A stretch of DNA of 64,000 nt from Spectribacter hydrogenoxidans (GTDB lineage Bacteria; Pseudomonadota; Gammaproteobacteria; Nevskiales; Salinisphaeraceae): the NCBI RefSeq assembly GCF_031846275.1, contig NZ_JAVRIB010000005.1:1-64000 (forward strand), read 5' to 3'. The notes below the pieces were generated by a model that was not told where the DNA came from, made no database searches, and saw only the letters and a list, made by a program, of their open reading frames with translations. The position numbers and the translations under genes are program-made. How positions within the stretch are numbered: position 1 is the first letter of the stretch; each line of letters opens with the position of its first letter. Positions 41,982-50,817 of this stretch are shown here, piece after piece.

Positions 41982-42577
41982 AGCCGGATCAATCGCAAAT
42001 TCATAAGCGAGGCAAGGGGGATATCGCTGTCCTCCATTACCCGTGTTTTTCCAATATCCTGCGACCTGACCGGATGGATGCGGCGGCGCGTGATAGCCGA
42101 TCAAAAGACTTCTGGCTCAGGTCTTATAACGGCACCGGGTTGAGCCAAGATACTTGCAACGGGGCCATCCGCGGCGTCTCGGCCGGCGGACAGTACCTGG
42201 CGGCTGACGAATAGCTGCCATAGGCGCACGATATCGACAGGCGGGGACGGCAGCAGCGACTCGCCATGTCAGTGCTGTTAGGGCTACCCGACGGGGCGAG
42301 ATTACCGCGCGCCTTCGGCGCTCGCAATGACCTGGGCGAAACCGTGTTCAGCGCGGTCGCGGGGGAACGTCGGGAAGCTGCGCGACGGACGGGGGATCAG
42401 GGCGGATTATAGCTGCCGACGACAACTACGCCTGAACAGCAGGTGTGGGGGAGTAATCGGATTGCCTGGCAACCGGCAAACCGCTGCAGTAAATGAAAAG
42501 CCGGTGACCAGCGCCCGGGGGGAAGAGGGAGACGCCAGCCACCGGCAATCAGGAAATGATGAAGGAGAGCAGCCCTG
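41982..42577. other. 596-base gene-poor interval
   Basis: No supported gene. Short frames on both strands have no family resemblance. The only structure seen is a REP-like palindrome at 42297-42331. Composition is less regular than in the coding neighbours, consistent with accessory or decayed DNA. Confidence 0.5.
42297..42331. repeat. GTCATTGCGAGCG...TAATCTCG-type REP
   Basis: On the minus strand GTCATTGCGAGCGCC, a hairpin with GCGC on both arms (CGCCGAAGGCG), then GCGGTAATCTCG. This is the layout of a widespread bacterial intergenic repeat. A single copy was noticed in the window. Confidence 0.55.
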
Positions 42578-42820
42578 TTACCAGTCGCCGCCTCCGTCGT
42601 CATCTTCACCGTCATCCCCGCCGCCAGTCTGGTTCCAGTCGTCGTCGCCGTCCTGGTCGTCGCCGCCGCCAGCCTTGTAGGCAGCCTGAGCGGCCTGCGG
42701 CTGATCCTGTACGGCCGTGGAACCCGATGTGGCGTCGGCAGCAGCGGTGCCGGCGAACGCCATGGTGACCATTGCCATCATGGCAAAGAACAGATTGCGG
42801 ATCTTGCTGAGGGTCTGCAT
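42578..42820 (-). CDS. Small exported Asp/Gly-rich protein
   Basis: An 80-residue hypothetical. A Sec signal (about 1-28, MAFAGTAAA before the cleavage site) is followed by a short Ala/Gln linker and a C-terminal stretch from about 50 that is almost only Gly, Asp and Glu with two Trp (GGGDDQDGDDDW, then GGGDDGEDDDGGGDW). The acidic repeats could bind divalent metals. No family is recognised. AGGTTCTTT precedes the ATG at 42818-42820. It could be a fortuitous frame, but the signal peptide argues otherwise. Confidence 0.5.
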   Translation of the reverse strand: MQTLSKIRNLFFAMMAMVTMAFAGTAAADATSGSTAVQDQPQAAQAAYKAGGGDDQDGDDDWNQTGGGDDGEDDDGGGDW

Positions 42821-43082
42821 AAAGAACCTATCGTTTCAAATGAGCGACACGGCGCTTCGAGATTGATCGCGTGCCGTAATTAGCAGGTTGCAACCCTCGT
42901 GCCAGCTCCCAGAGGCGCTGAAACCCTTGTTTGACCGTTCATGACCCGGATTTTGTTGTGTCGTACTGACACATGTGCCGGCAGGTCTGGGGGTGCCGCG
43001 CCACCCTCAATCGCCATGGCGCCGGCATTGCCGTACATGCCGAGCCACACCACATCCTTCTTCGCCTGGCAGCCGCGCATCC

Positions 43083-44711
43083 TCAGGAGATCGAAAAGCC
43101 TTCGTAGCCATTCTCGGCGATATCGGCGCAAAGCTTCCGGTAGTTCCCGAACCCGCCGATATAGGGCAGGAAAACGCGCGGCTTGCCGGGTATGTTCGCA
43201 CCCATGTACCAGGAATCCGCCTGCGGGAACAGAGTGGCGTCCGCAAGTTCGCCAACGTGCTCGCCCCATTCCTGCTCGGCCGTAACAGTCGGTTCAATGG
43301 TCTTAGCGCCAATCTCCCGCATATGGGCCATGCAATCGGTAATCCACTCGACGTGCTGTTCGATCGAGGTCGGCATGTTGCCGAGCACCGACGGACTGCC
43401 GGGGCCGGTAATCATGAACAGGTTGGGGAAGTCGGCCATGGCCACACCCAGATAGGTCTGCGGACCGTGCGCCCATTTTTCTTCCAGCTTGACGCCGGAC
43501 CGGCCACGGAAGTCGATACGGGTGAGGGGCCGGGTCATGGCATCGAAGCCGGTGGCGAACACGATGGTGTCGAGCTCGACGGTTCTGCTCTCGGTGCGGA
43601 TACCCGCCGGCACGATTTCCACGATCGGTTCTTCCCGCACGTCGATGAGGTCGACGTTGTCGCGGTTGTAGGTTTCGAAATACCCCTGATCGAGCGGCAG
43701 GCGCTTGGTGCCGATGGGATAGCCCGTGGGTATGAGCTTGCGCGCCGTTTCCGGATCGTCGACCTTGTCCCGGATTTTTTCACGCACGAAGTCGGCGGCG
43801 ATGTCGTTGGCCTGCTTGTCGAACAGCAGATCGTTGTAGCTGCCGAACATCCATTCGAAACCGCCCTTGGCCCAGTCGGCCTCGAACTGGCGGCGGCGTT
43901 CTTCCTCGCTGACGTCCAACACGCCATGATCCTTCAAATCATAGGGCTGCCCAATCGTCGCCCATCGACAATTCTCCCTGATTTCCCGGATGTTGCGCTT
44001 GAGCGTTTCGCGTTGCTCGTCTGTCAGTGGCACATTGCCCGCCGGCACGCTGAACTGGGGCGTGCGTTGGAAAACAGTGAGGTGGTCTGCCTGCTCGGCG
44101 ATGACGGGAATACACTGGATGCCGCTGGATCCGGTACCGATCACGCCGACGCGTTGCCCCGTGAAGTTTACCCCCGCCTTGGGCCACTGGCCCGTGTGAT
44201 ACCAGTTGCCGGCAAACGAATCGCGCCCCGGAATCTCGGGAACCTGCGTGGCGGACAGACACCCGACGGCGGTGATGACAAACTCGGCCGTCACCGTCTC
44301 GCCGTGATCAGTTTCGACAACCCAGTGGCCAGCGGTTTCATCGTAGCGGGCACTGGTAACACGTGTCTCGAAATCGAATGCGGAGTGGAGGTCGAAGCGC
44401 TCGGCCACGTACTCCAGGTAGCTCAGGATTTCCGGCTGCGGCGGAAAGCGGCAGCTCCAGTTCCACTCCTGTTCCAGTTCCCGCGAGAATGAAAAGCAGT
44501 AGACCCAGCTCTCGGAATCCGAGCCGGCGCCGGGATAACGGTTCCAGTACCAGGTGCCGCCGACACCATCACCCTGCTCGAACGCGCGCAGCGTGAAGCC
44601 CAGCTCCCTCAACTTATAGACGGTGTACAACCCGGAAAAGCCGGCACCGATCACCACCGCGTCGACGTCGGTGGCTGCTGATAGTTTCCGGGCGATAGAT
44701 TCGCTGGACAT
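43083..44711 (-). CDS. Baeyer-Villiger-type flavin monooxygenase 1
   Basis: A 542-residue FAD/NADPH enzyme. GAGFSG (22-27) binds FAD, the type I Baeyer-Villiger fingerprint FAGNWYHTGQWP spans 166-177, and GTGSSG (192-197) binds NADPH. GGTWYWNRYPGA is the conserved active-site stretch. It should insert oxygen beside a ketone carbonyl to give an ester or lactone. AGGAGGAG lies before the ATG at 44709-44711. It is third in a likely minus-strand group with the EthD protein and monooxygenase 2. Confidence 0.9.
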   Translation of the reverse strand: MSSESIARKLSAATDVDAVVIGAGFSGLYTVYKLRELGFTLRAFEQGDGVGGTWYWNRYPGAGSDSESWVYCFSFSRELEQEWNWSCRFPPQPEILSYLEYVAERFDLHSAFDFETRVTSARYDETAGHWVVETDHGETVTAEFVITAVGCLSATQVPEIPGRDSFAGNWYHTGQWPKAGVNFTGQRVGVIGTGSSGIQCIPVIAEQADHLTVFQRTPQFSVPAGNVPLTDEQRETLKRNIREIRENCRWATIGQPYDLKDHGVLDVSEEERRRQFEADWAKGGFEWMFGSYNDLLFDKQANDIAADFVREKIRDKVDDPETARKLIPTGYPIGTKRLPLDQGYFETYNRDNVDLIDVREEPIVEIVPAGIRTESRTVELDTIVFATGFDAMTRPLTRIDFRGRSGVKLEEKWAHGPQTYLGVAMADFPNLFMITGPGSPSVLGNMPTSIEQHVEWITDCMAHMREIGAKTIEPTVTAEQEWGEHVGELADATLFPQADSWYMGANIPGKPRVFLPYIGGFGNYRKLCADIAENGYEGFSIS

Positions 44712-44844
44712 GGCGCTCCTCCTGATACGTAATAAGTATGTCAGCGTGCGTTGCAACCGCTATCGACGACAAGCCAGGAAGTCCGGCTTCGCTGCCACAT
44801 CGCAAGATCACCCTGGAACGATCCCCGAGTTTTCGGCCTACGGG

Positions 44845-45216
44845 TTAAAACTCGAAAATCGTGTGCTCCTCGGTCATGAAGATGTAGGACTTGCTGAGGT
44901 CGAGAAACTCGGCCTCGTCCTCGACCAGGCGCTGCATCGCCGCCTGGCCTTCCTCGGTTTCCGCCGCGCGGATGAGGTCATCCATGCTGTCCCACCAGAC
45001 TTCGGTAATGCCGTCATAGGGTTCCGCCATGCCACGAGCTTCGCGCAGTTGCTCGTTGACCGATGTATCCAGCTTGTGGCTCTGCACATAGCGGCGGGCA
45101 CCAATCTGCTCGGCCACACTTTTAACCAGCGGACCATGCACGTTGAGCCAGCGATCGTAGAACGCTTCCGGGGTGAAATCGGATCGACGGTGACAGATGT
45201 AGACGAGCTTGATCAT
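44845..45216 (-). CDS. EthD-domain protein
   Basis: A 123-residue ferredoxin-like dimeric alpha/beta-barrel protein. KLVYICHRRSDFTPEAFYDRWLNVHGPLV is the EthD signature, with the His-Gly-Pro loop. Members accompany oxygenase systems, though their chemistry is often unclear. It lies between two Baeyer-Villiger monooxygenases, which suggests service to the same pathway. GGCAGGAG precedes the ATG. Confidence 0.85.
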   Translation of the reverse strand: MIKLVYICHRRSDFTPEAFYDRWLNVHGPLVKSVAEQIGARRYVQSHKLDTSVNEQLREARGMAEPYDGITEVWWDSMDDLIRAAETEEGQAAMQRLVEDEAEFLDLSKSYIFMTEEHTIFEF

Positions 45217-45322
45217 GATGTTCTCCTGCCCTGGGAATCAGTGGTTTCAGCATGATGCTCAGCACTGGCCCCTGACAATGACGCCAGCGGCGACGCTCGA
45301 AGAATGACGCCCCGTCAAAACT

Positions 45323-46927
45323 TCATGCGATAGCAAAGCCCTCGTATCCCTTGGCCTTGAGGTCTTCGCAAGCCTGACCATAGGCGTTGACACCGCCAAT
45401 GTAACCGAGCAGGCGCTGCTGCTTGCCCGCCACATTGGCGCCCGTGTACCAGGACTTGGTACGGGGGATGAGGGTCATGGCCGCGAGTTCGTCGTGGTGG
45501 TCGATCCACGACTGTTCCATTTCCGGCGTGGGCTCGATGGTGCGGCGGCCCTGCCGCTCGAGATAGGCGATGCAGTCGGCGATCCAGTCCACCTGCTGCT
45601 GCAGGCAGGTGGGCGCGTTGCAGAATGCCGAAGCCGGTGCGAACGGCGCCGAGGTGGTGAACAGGTTGGGATAGCCGTGGATCTGCAGGCCCATGGTGGT
45701 GCGGATCTCCTGCGACCACTGGTCGGCAAGGGCCACGCCATCCCGGCCACGGATGTCGAAGCCGGTCAGCCCGCCGGTACCGGCATCGAAGCCGGTGGCC
45801 AGAATGATGACGTCCAGCGGGTATTCGGTGTCCGCGGTGCGGATGCCGGCCTCGGTGAAGCACTCGATGGGCGCTGCCTTGATGTCAACGAGGTCCACGT
45901 TGTCACGGTTGTAGGCTTCGAAATAATTGGTCTCCAGCGGCACGCGGCGGGTGCCGAAACCGTGGTCGGTCGGCACTAGCTTTTCCGCCATGGCGGGATC
46001 GTCGATACGGGCGCGGATGCGCTCGCGGACGAACTCCGAGATTTCCTCGTTGATGGCCTCGTCGAAGAACACCTCCTTGAAGCCGCCGATCCAGAGCTTC
46101 AGGGAGCCATCCTCGTACAGGCGTTCCAGCGTATGCCGCCGCTCCTCGGGGGACAGATCAGCGGCATCGCGTTCGTCCAGGTCCTCGCTGAACCCGGCGA
46201 ATGTGTGGTGCACCTGCGACCGGATGGCGGGATAGCGGGCCCGAAGGGCGGCCCGGTCGTTGTCGTCATAGGTCGGGTTGTGCATGGGCAGGGCGTAGTT
46301 GGCCGTGCGCTGGAAAACGGTGAGATGCTCGACCTCGGCGGCAATGGTCTGGATCACCTGGATACCGGTGGCGCCGGTGCCGATCACACCGACCCGCTTT
46401 CCGGCCAGGTCCACCCCCTCCCGCGGCCATCTTGCCGTATGGACGATTTCCCCGGTGAAGGTCTCGTGCCCTTCGAACGGCGGTACCAGCGGCGCCGACA
46501 GCGGGCCGAGGCAGGTGATCAGGAATCGCGCGGCCACGGTTTCGCCGGTGTCGGTCGAGATTTTCCATTGGCCGGTAGCCTCGTCCCAGTGGGCCGCATC
46601 AACACGGGTGTTGAACGTGATGTCCCGGCGCAGGTCGAAGCGATCGGCCACATGATTCAGGTAACGCTCGATCTCCGACTGGCTGGGGAAGCGCTCCTGC
46701 CAGTTCCACTCATCCAGCAATTCGTCCGAGAACCAGTACTGATACTCGTGCGACAGCGAATCAGTCCGGGCACCCGGATAACGGTTCCAGTACCACGTGC
46801 CGCCTACCTCGCTGGCGGCATCGAACACCCGCACGTGCAGACCCTGCTCGCGCAAGCGGTACAACTGGTACAGGCCGGCGACCCCGGCGCCAATTATGAC
46901 GGCATCCACGCGCTGCGACTCGGCCAT
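45323..46927 (-). CDS. Baeyer-Villiger-type flavin monooxygenase 2
   Basis: A 534-residue enzyme with GAGVAG (13-18), the fingerprint FTGEIVHTARWP (157-168) and a second dinucleotide motif GTGATG (about 180). It is similar in length and layout to cyclohexanone monooxygenases and clearly homologous to monooxygenase 1, but is divergent enough to suggest a different ketone. It is the first gene after the AraC-type regulator, which is divergently oriented. GAGGAGAAAAC precedes the ATG. Confidence 0.9.
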   Translation of the reverse strand: MAESQRVDAVIIGAGVAGLYQLYRLREQGLHVRVFDAASEVGGTWYWNRYPGARTDSLSHEYQYWFSDELLDEWNWQERFPSQSEIERYLNHVADRFDLRRDITFNTRVDAAHWDEATGQWKISTDTGETVAARFLITCLGPLSAPLVPPFEGHETFTGEIVHTARWPREGVDLAGKRVGVIGTGATGIQVIQTIAAEVEHLTVFQRTANYALPMHNPTYDDNDRAALRARYPAIRSQVHHTFAGFSEDLDERDAADLSPEERRHTLERLYEDGSLKLWIGGFKEVFFDEAINEEISEFVRERIRARIDDPAMAEKLVPTDHGFGTRRVPLETNYFEAYNRDNVDLVDIKAAPIECFTEAGIRTADTEYPLDVIILATGFDAGTGGLTGFDIRGRDGVALADQWSQEIRTTMGLQIHGYPNLFTTSAPFAPASAFCNAPTCLQQQVDWIADCIAYLERQGRRTIEPTPEMEQSWIDHHDELAAMTLIPRTKSWYTGANVAGKQQRLLGYIGGVNAYGQACEDLKAKGYEGFAIA

Positions 46928-46993
46928 TGTTTTCTCCTCTCGCTAATCTGATTGTTGTATCCAGCCACGTTAGCAACGACACTGCCACGGCAG

Positions 46994-47035
46994 TTGACAT
47001 TACGCGCGGATTAGTTTGCATTAGACGCATACAAT
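46994..47035 (+). promoter_or_regulatory. Candidate AraC site and -10 in the monooxygenase divergent region
   Basis: TTGACATTACGCGC (46994-47007) and TGCATTAGACGC (47018-47029) are similar half-sites. TACAAT (47030-47035) is a good -10 for the AraC-type gene, with no strong -35 at the usual spacing, so an activator site is plausible. Confidence 0.4.
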
Positions 47036-47050
47036 CCCGACAGGTGCGTC

Positions 47051-48088
47051 ATGTCCGGTTCGTTCGTTTCCAGCGCCATCCTGGTGGGGGCTGATGCCGT
47101 GATTCGCGCCCACGGCGTGAACCCTGCCGAATTGGCACCACGGGCGGGCGTGCCCGTTTCGGCCCTGAACGATCCCGACATGATGGTCCCCGCCCGTTCG
47201 GTGCTGCGGTTGTTCGAGCTGGCGGCGGCTGCCTGCGACGATCCGAGCTGGGGTCTGCGCCTGGCCTACAGCGTACGGCTGGCCACGGTGATCGGGCCGC
47301 TGTGGATTCTGCTGCGCAACGCCCGCACGGTGGCACAGATGTGCACGGACTTCGCGCACAATTTCGACCTCTACACCAGCGCCGCGCGCATCACCTTCGA
47401 GCCCGTCCCCGGCGGCGGCCTGCTCAACTGGACGGCCACCCTCGGCCAGACCGAAAGCGAGGTGCAGATGGCCGAGTTCGCGATGGCCACCTGCTGCAAT
47501 GAGATCCGCACCCATTGCCCGCCGGGATGGATGCCACGGGCGGTGCTGTTCCGGCACGCCGCCCCAGCGGATCTGAACCTGCATCGCCGCCTGTTCGGCC
47601 ACGACCTGCGCTTCGACCAGGACCGCAATGCCCTGCTTTTGGACGATACGACGCTCGTGCAGCCCCTGCGCGGCAGCGCCACGCACGTCCGTACGCTGGT
47701 ACGGGCGGTGCTGCGTCATGAAGGAGCAACGCTCGGCGGGGATCTGCCAGCCCAGGTGGAGGTCATCATCCGCCGGCTGCTGCCGTTCGCCCCCTGCACC
47801 ATCGGCAACGTCAGCCTCGCCATGGGGATGGCCCCGCGAACCCTTCAGGCACACCTGCAGCAGCATGGGCAAAGCTTCAAGAACATCAAGGATGCCGTGC
47901 GTGCGGAACTGGCTCTGAAATACCTGCTGCATTCCAGCATGAGCATCGGCCAGATCGCGGATTGCCTCGACTATGGCGACATCACTGCCTTCAGCCGCTC
48001 ATTCCGGCGCTGGCACGGCCGCTCCGCGCGCGACATGCGGGCGCAGTGGGACGCCCGGCACGAGACGCCTTCGCTCACGGCACGCTAG
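47051..48088 (+). CDS. AraC-family transcriptional regulator (Arabinose_bd-like N-domain)
   Basis: A 345-residue regulator. The N-terminal ligand domain (about 20-210) contains WGLRLAYSVRLATVIGPLWILLRNARTV, and the C-terminal HTH pair contains CTIGNVSLAMGMAPRTLQAHLQQHG and MSIGQIADCLDYGDITAFSRSFRRWHG. It is divergent from monooxygenase 2, so it likely activates the monooxygenase-EthD group in response to a ketone or alcohol substrate. The gene ends 12 bases before the convergent acyl-CoA dehydrogenase. Confidence 0.86.
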   Translation: MSGSFVSSAILVGADAVIRAHGVNPAELAPRAGVPVSALNDPDMMVPARSVLRLFELAAAACDDPSWGLRLAYSVRLATVIGPLWILLRNARTVAQMCTDFAHNFDLYTSAARITFEPVPGGGLLNWTATLGQTESEVQMAEFAMATCCNEIRTHCPPGWMPRAVLFRHAAPADLNLHRRLFGHDLRFDQDRNALLLDDTTLVQPLRGSATHVRTLVRAVLRHEGATLGGDLPAQVEVIIRRLLPFAPCTIGNVSLAMGMAPRTLQAHLQQHGQSFKNIKDAVRAELALKYLLHSSMSIGQIADCLDYGDITAFSRSFRRWHGRSARDMRAQWDARHETPSLTAR

Positions 48089-48100
48089 TGCGTCGTCGTG

Positions 48101-49306
48101 CTACTTGAGCTCGCTCGACGTCTTGCCCAGCAGCCGGCGCGCCACGATCAGCAGCTGGATCTGCTGGGTGCCTTCGAAGATATCCAGGATCTTGGCGTCA
48201 CGGGCCCATTTCTCCAGCAGGGTGTCTTCCGTGTAGGCGGCGGGGCCTACCAGCTCCAGGCAGCCCAGCGACACGCTGGTGCCCACACGGCCGGCCTTGG
48301 CCTTGGCCATCGAGGCCTGCAGGGAGTTGGGCTGGCTGTTGTCGGCCATCCAGGCGGCCTGCAGGGTGAGCAGGCGGGCGGCTTCGTACTCGGCCTCCAT
48401 GTCGATGAAGGCAGCCGCGGCGGCGGCCTGGGACTGGGCGGGGCGGTCATAGTCGATCTCGACCCCGGCCGCTTCCAGCAGCCGCCGGGTTTCCTCCAGG
48501 CTGGCGCGGGCCAAACCGATAGCCATGGCGGCGACCAGCGGACGAGTATTGTCGAAGGTCTTCATTGCCCCGGCGAAGGAACGCTTGGTGTCGATCTCGG
48601 GCGACCCCAGCAGGTTTTCCTTGGGCACCCGGCAGTCGGTGAATTGGATGGTGGCGGTGTCCGAGGCGCGGATGCCCAGCTTGTGGTCCAGCCGCACCAC
48701 GTCCATGCCCGGCGTGCCCTTGGGCACAACAAACGACTTGATCGCCGCACGCCCGGCCGCGGGGTCCAGCGTGGCCCAGACCACCACGGTGTCGCAGCGG
48801 CCACCGGCGGTGACGTAGATTTTCTCGCCGTTTAGCACGTAGTCGTCGCCATCCTCGACCGCGCGGGTGCGGATGGCGGCCGAGTCCGACCCGGCGCCCG
48901 GCTCGGTGATGGCCATGGCCGCCCAGCAGCCCTCGAAGCGTTCGGCCTGTTCCTCGTTGGCCACGGCGGAGATCGCGGCGTTGCCCAGCCCCTGCCGCGG
49001 CAATGACAGGGCCAGGCCGACGTCACCCCAGCACAGTTCGATCATGCCCAGCACCGCCGACATGTTGCGGCCGTTGACCACGCTGCCGTCGGCAGACTTT
49101 TCCTGGCTGAGCTTGCCGGCCCCGGCGCCTTCGCCGCCACTGTCGTTCATGCCGTCCAGTAGCGCGGCCAGGGTATCCAGTTCCTTCGGATACTCATGCT
49201 CGGCGCGATCGTACTTGCGCGAGATGGGGCGGAACATTTCCCGGGCCACCTGGTGGGCCTGGTCAACGAGGCCGCGATAGCGTCTGGGATTTTCGAGATT
49301 GATCAT
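48101..49306 (-). CDS. Acyl-CoA dehydrogenase
   Basis: A 401-residue FAD enzyme with the full ACAD fold. MAITEPGAGSDSAAIRTRA is the FAD/substrate signature, TAGGRCDTVVVWATL the middle domain, and ILDIFEGTQQIQ carries the catalytic Glu position typical of medium- or short-chain enzymes. It dehydrogenates acyl-CoA and passes electrons to ETF. It lies 189 bases downstream of the second ACAD, with a repeat-bearing gap between, so it may have its own promoter. Confidence 0.88.
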   Translation of the reverse strand: MINLENPRRYRGLVDQAHQVAREMFRPISRKYDRAEHEYPKELDTLAALLDGMNDSGGEGAGAGKLSQEKSADGSVVNGRNMSAVLGMIELCWGDVGLALSLPRQGLGNAAISAVANEEQAERFEGCWAAMAITEPGAGSDSAAIRTRAVEDGDDYVLNGEKIYVTAGGRCDTVVVWATLDPAAGRAAIKSFVVPKGTPGMDVVRLDHKLGIRASDTATIQFTDCRVPKENLLGSPEIDTKRSFAGAMKTFDNTRPLVAAMAIGLARASLEETRRLLEAAGVEIDYDRPAQSQAAAAAAFIDMEAEYEAARLLTLQAAWMADNSQPNSLQASMAKAKAGRVGTSVSLGCLELVGPAAYTEDTLLEKWARDAKILDIFEGTQQIQLLIVARRLLGKTSSELK

Positions 49307-49333
49307 GGTTTTCTGCTCGAAGTAAGAAGAAGG

Positions 49334-49486
49334 ATCCGCAGATTTCGCCGAATACGCAGATTCAACAGAAGAAAGAACGTTTCTCGCATCAGCCGGATAA
49401 CGGCTTAATCCGTAGACGATCCATCGCCGTATCTCTACGAAATTCCCTTCAGAATAGTCTGTGCAATATCTGCGTAATCTGCGGAT
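49334..49486. repeat. CGCAGATT-type repeats in inverted orientation
   Basis: ATCCGCAGATTTCGCC onward (49334-49362) and its inverted partner ATATCTGCGTAATCTGCGGAT (49466-49486) flank about 100 bases between the two acyl-CoA dehydrogenase genes. This is the same family as at 13161-13408. The pair could fold into one large hairpin. Confidence 0.65.
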
Positions 49487-49495
49487 AAAAACGTC

Positions 49496-50806
49496 TTAAA
49501 GACACGCCCCGCCGTGCATCACGCCGACCGCCCGCAGGTCGCGGTACCAGCGCTCCACCGGGTGTTCCTTGACGAAGCCGTGGCCGCCGAGCAATTGCAC
49601 GCCCCAGCTGCCGATGGCCATGCCGTGGCGGCCGGCCAGCCGATGGGCGATGGCGGCTTCCTTCGTGAACGGTTTGCCGGCGTCGGCCAGGGCGGCGGCG
49701 CGCCAGGCGGCCAGACGCAGGCCTTCCAGTTCGATGGCCATGTCGGCGATGGCAAAGGCCACGGCCTGCCGGTGGCTGATGGGTTCGCCGAAGGCCTGGC
49801 GGTCGTTGGCGTAGTCGGTGACGTAGTCCAGCACAGCTTGGCCGGTGCCGGCAGCCAGGGCACACCAGGCCAGGCGCGACAGGGCGATTAGTTCACGGAC
49901 GTCGCAACCGGCATCACCACCCAGCTGATTGCCGGCCGGCACCCGGGCGTCGGTCAGCGTCAGCCGGCCGGTGCCGGCGGCGCGCAGGCCCATGGCCGGT
50001 TCGACGTCAATCGACAGCCCCGGCGTATCGCGTTCGGCGATGTAGACGCCGATTCCGCCATCGGCTGCGGCCGCCGTCACCAGAAAGAACTCGGCATCCG
50101 CCGCCCGGGGTACCAGCGTCTTGATGCCGTCGAGCCGGACCTCGTCGCCCTGCGCCGTCGCGGTAGTGGCCGGGGTCAACGGGTCGAACAGCGTCCGGGG
50201 TTCAGCCACGGCGATGGCAGCGACCGGGGGCTGCTCGCCGGCAAACGGGGCGAGGTAGGCCGCCTGCTGTTCGGCTGTGCCCCAGCGCAGCAGGGCGTTG
50301 GCGGCACTCACCGGGGCCAGGCAGGCCACGGCCAGGCCCATGTCGCCGTGCGCCAGGGCCTCGGCAATCAAGGCGCCGGTGACCGCCGAATGCTCGGCGC
50401 CGGCGCCGTCCAGTGACTCCGGTACCGACAACGAGGCCAGCCCCAGGCCGGCGGCCTCGTCCAGCAGTTCGGTCGGGGCCGCGCAGGCCTCGTCCGCGTT
50501 GGCAGCGGCACTGCGCAGGCGTTCCCCGGCGAAACGGGCCGCCGCTTCCCGCAGCATGGCCTGGTCGTCGGTGGGCGTCAGGTCGAACACGCCGGCGGGA
50601 CCAGCACCCGGCGGCCGGCCTGGCGCGGACAGCGAACGCGCGGCCTTGAACGCGCGGTTGCCGGCGGTGGCGGCGGCGAAGCCGGCCCGGCTGCCGTGGT
50701 AGACGAGTCGGTCGAAACGCGGCCCCAGGCCAGTGCGCTGCAACCAGGGATTGGCCGCCACGCGCCGCAGCACGGCCAGGCCGAAACCAGTGGGATTTAG
50801 ATTCAT
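49496..50806 (-). CDS. Acyl-CoA dehydrogenase-like protein, atypical active site
   Basis: A 436-residue ACAD homologue. The N-terminal extension (1-65) includes a helical tail; the ACAD domain then begins with FDLTPTDDQAMLREAAARFAGERLR. The middle domain (AIAVAEPRTL) lacks the usual TEPxAGSD wording, and the C-terminus stops after RDLRAVGVMHGGACL, where canonical enzymes have an E-G-T carrying the catalytic Glu. A catalytically impaired or partner subunit role is therefore possible. TGACAGGAGAC precedes the ATG at 50804-50806. It starts 11 bases after the response regulator's stop. Confidence 0.82.
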   Translation of the reverse strand: MNLNPTGFGLAVLRRVAANPWLQRTGLGPRFDRLVYHGSRAGFAAATAGNRAFKAARSLSAPGRPPGAGPAGVFDLTPTDDQAMLREAAARFAGERLRSAAANADEACAAPTELLDEAAGLGLASLSVPESLDGAGAEHSAVTGALIAEALAHGDMGLAVACLAPVSAANALLRWGTAEQQAAYLAPFAGEQPPVAAIAVAEPRTLFDPLTPATTATAQGDEVRLDGIKTLVPRAADAEFFLVTAAAADGGIGVYIAERDTPGLSIDVEPAMGLRAAGTGRLTLTDARVPAGNQLGGDAGCDVRELIALSRLAWCALAAGTGQAVLDYVTDYANDRQAFGEPISHRQAVAFAIADMAIELEGLRLAAWRAAALADAGKPFTKEAAIAHRLAGRHGMAIGSWGVQLLGGHGFVKEHPVERWYRDLRAVGVMHGGACL

Positions 50807-50817
50807 GTCGTCTCCTG

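Noticed and set aside
42880..43269. 129-codon minus-strand frame overlapping the end of monooxygenase 1
   Set aside because: Most of it lies inside the monooxygenase in another frame, and it has no motif or ribosome site. The residual 42821-43082 gap shows only a short TGTGTC/GACACA hairpin.
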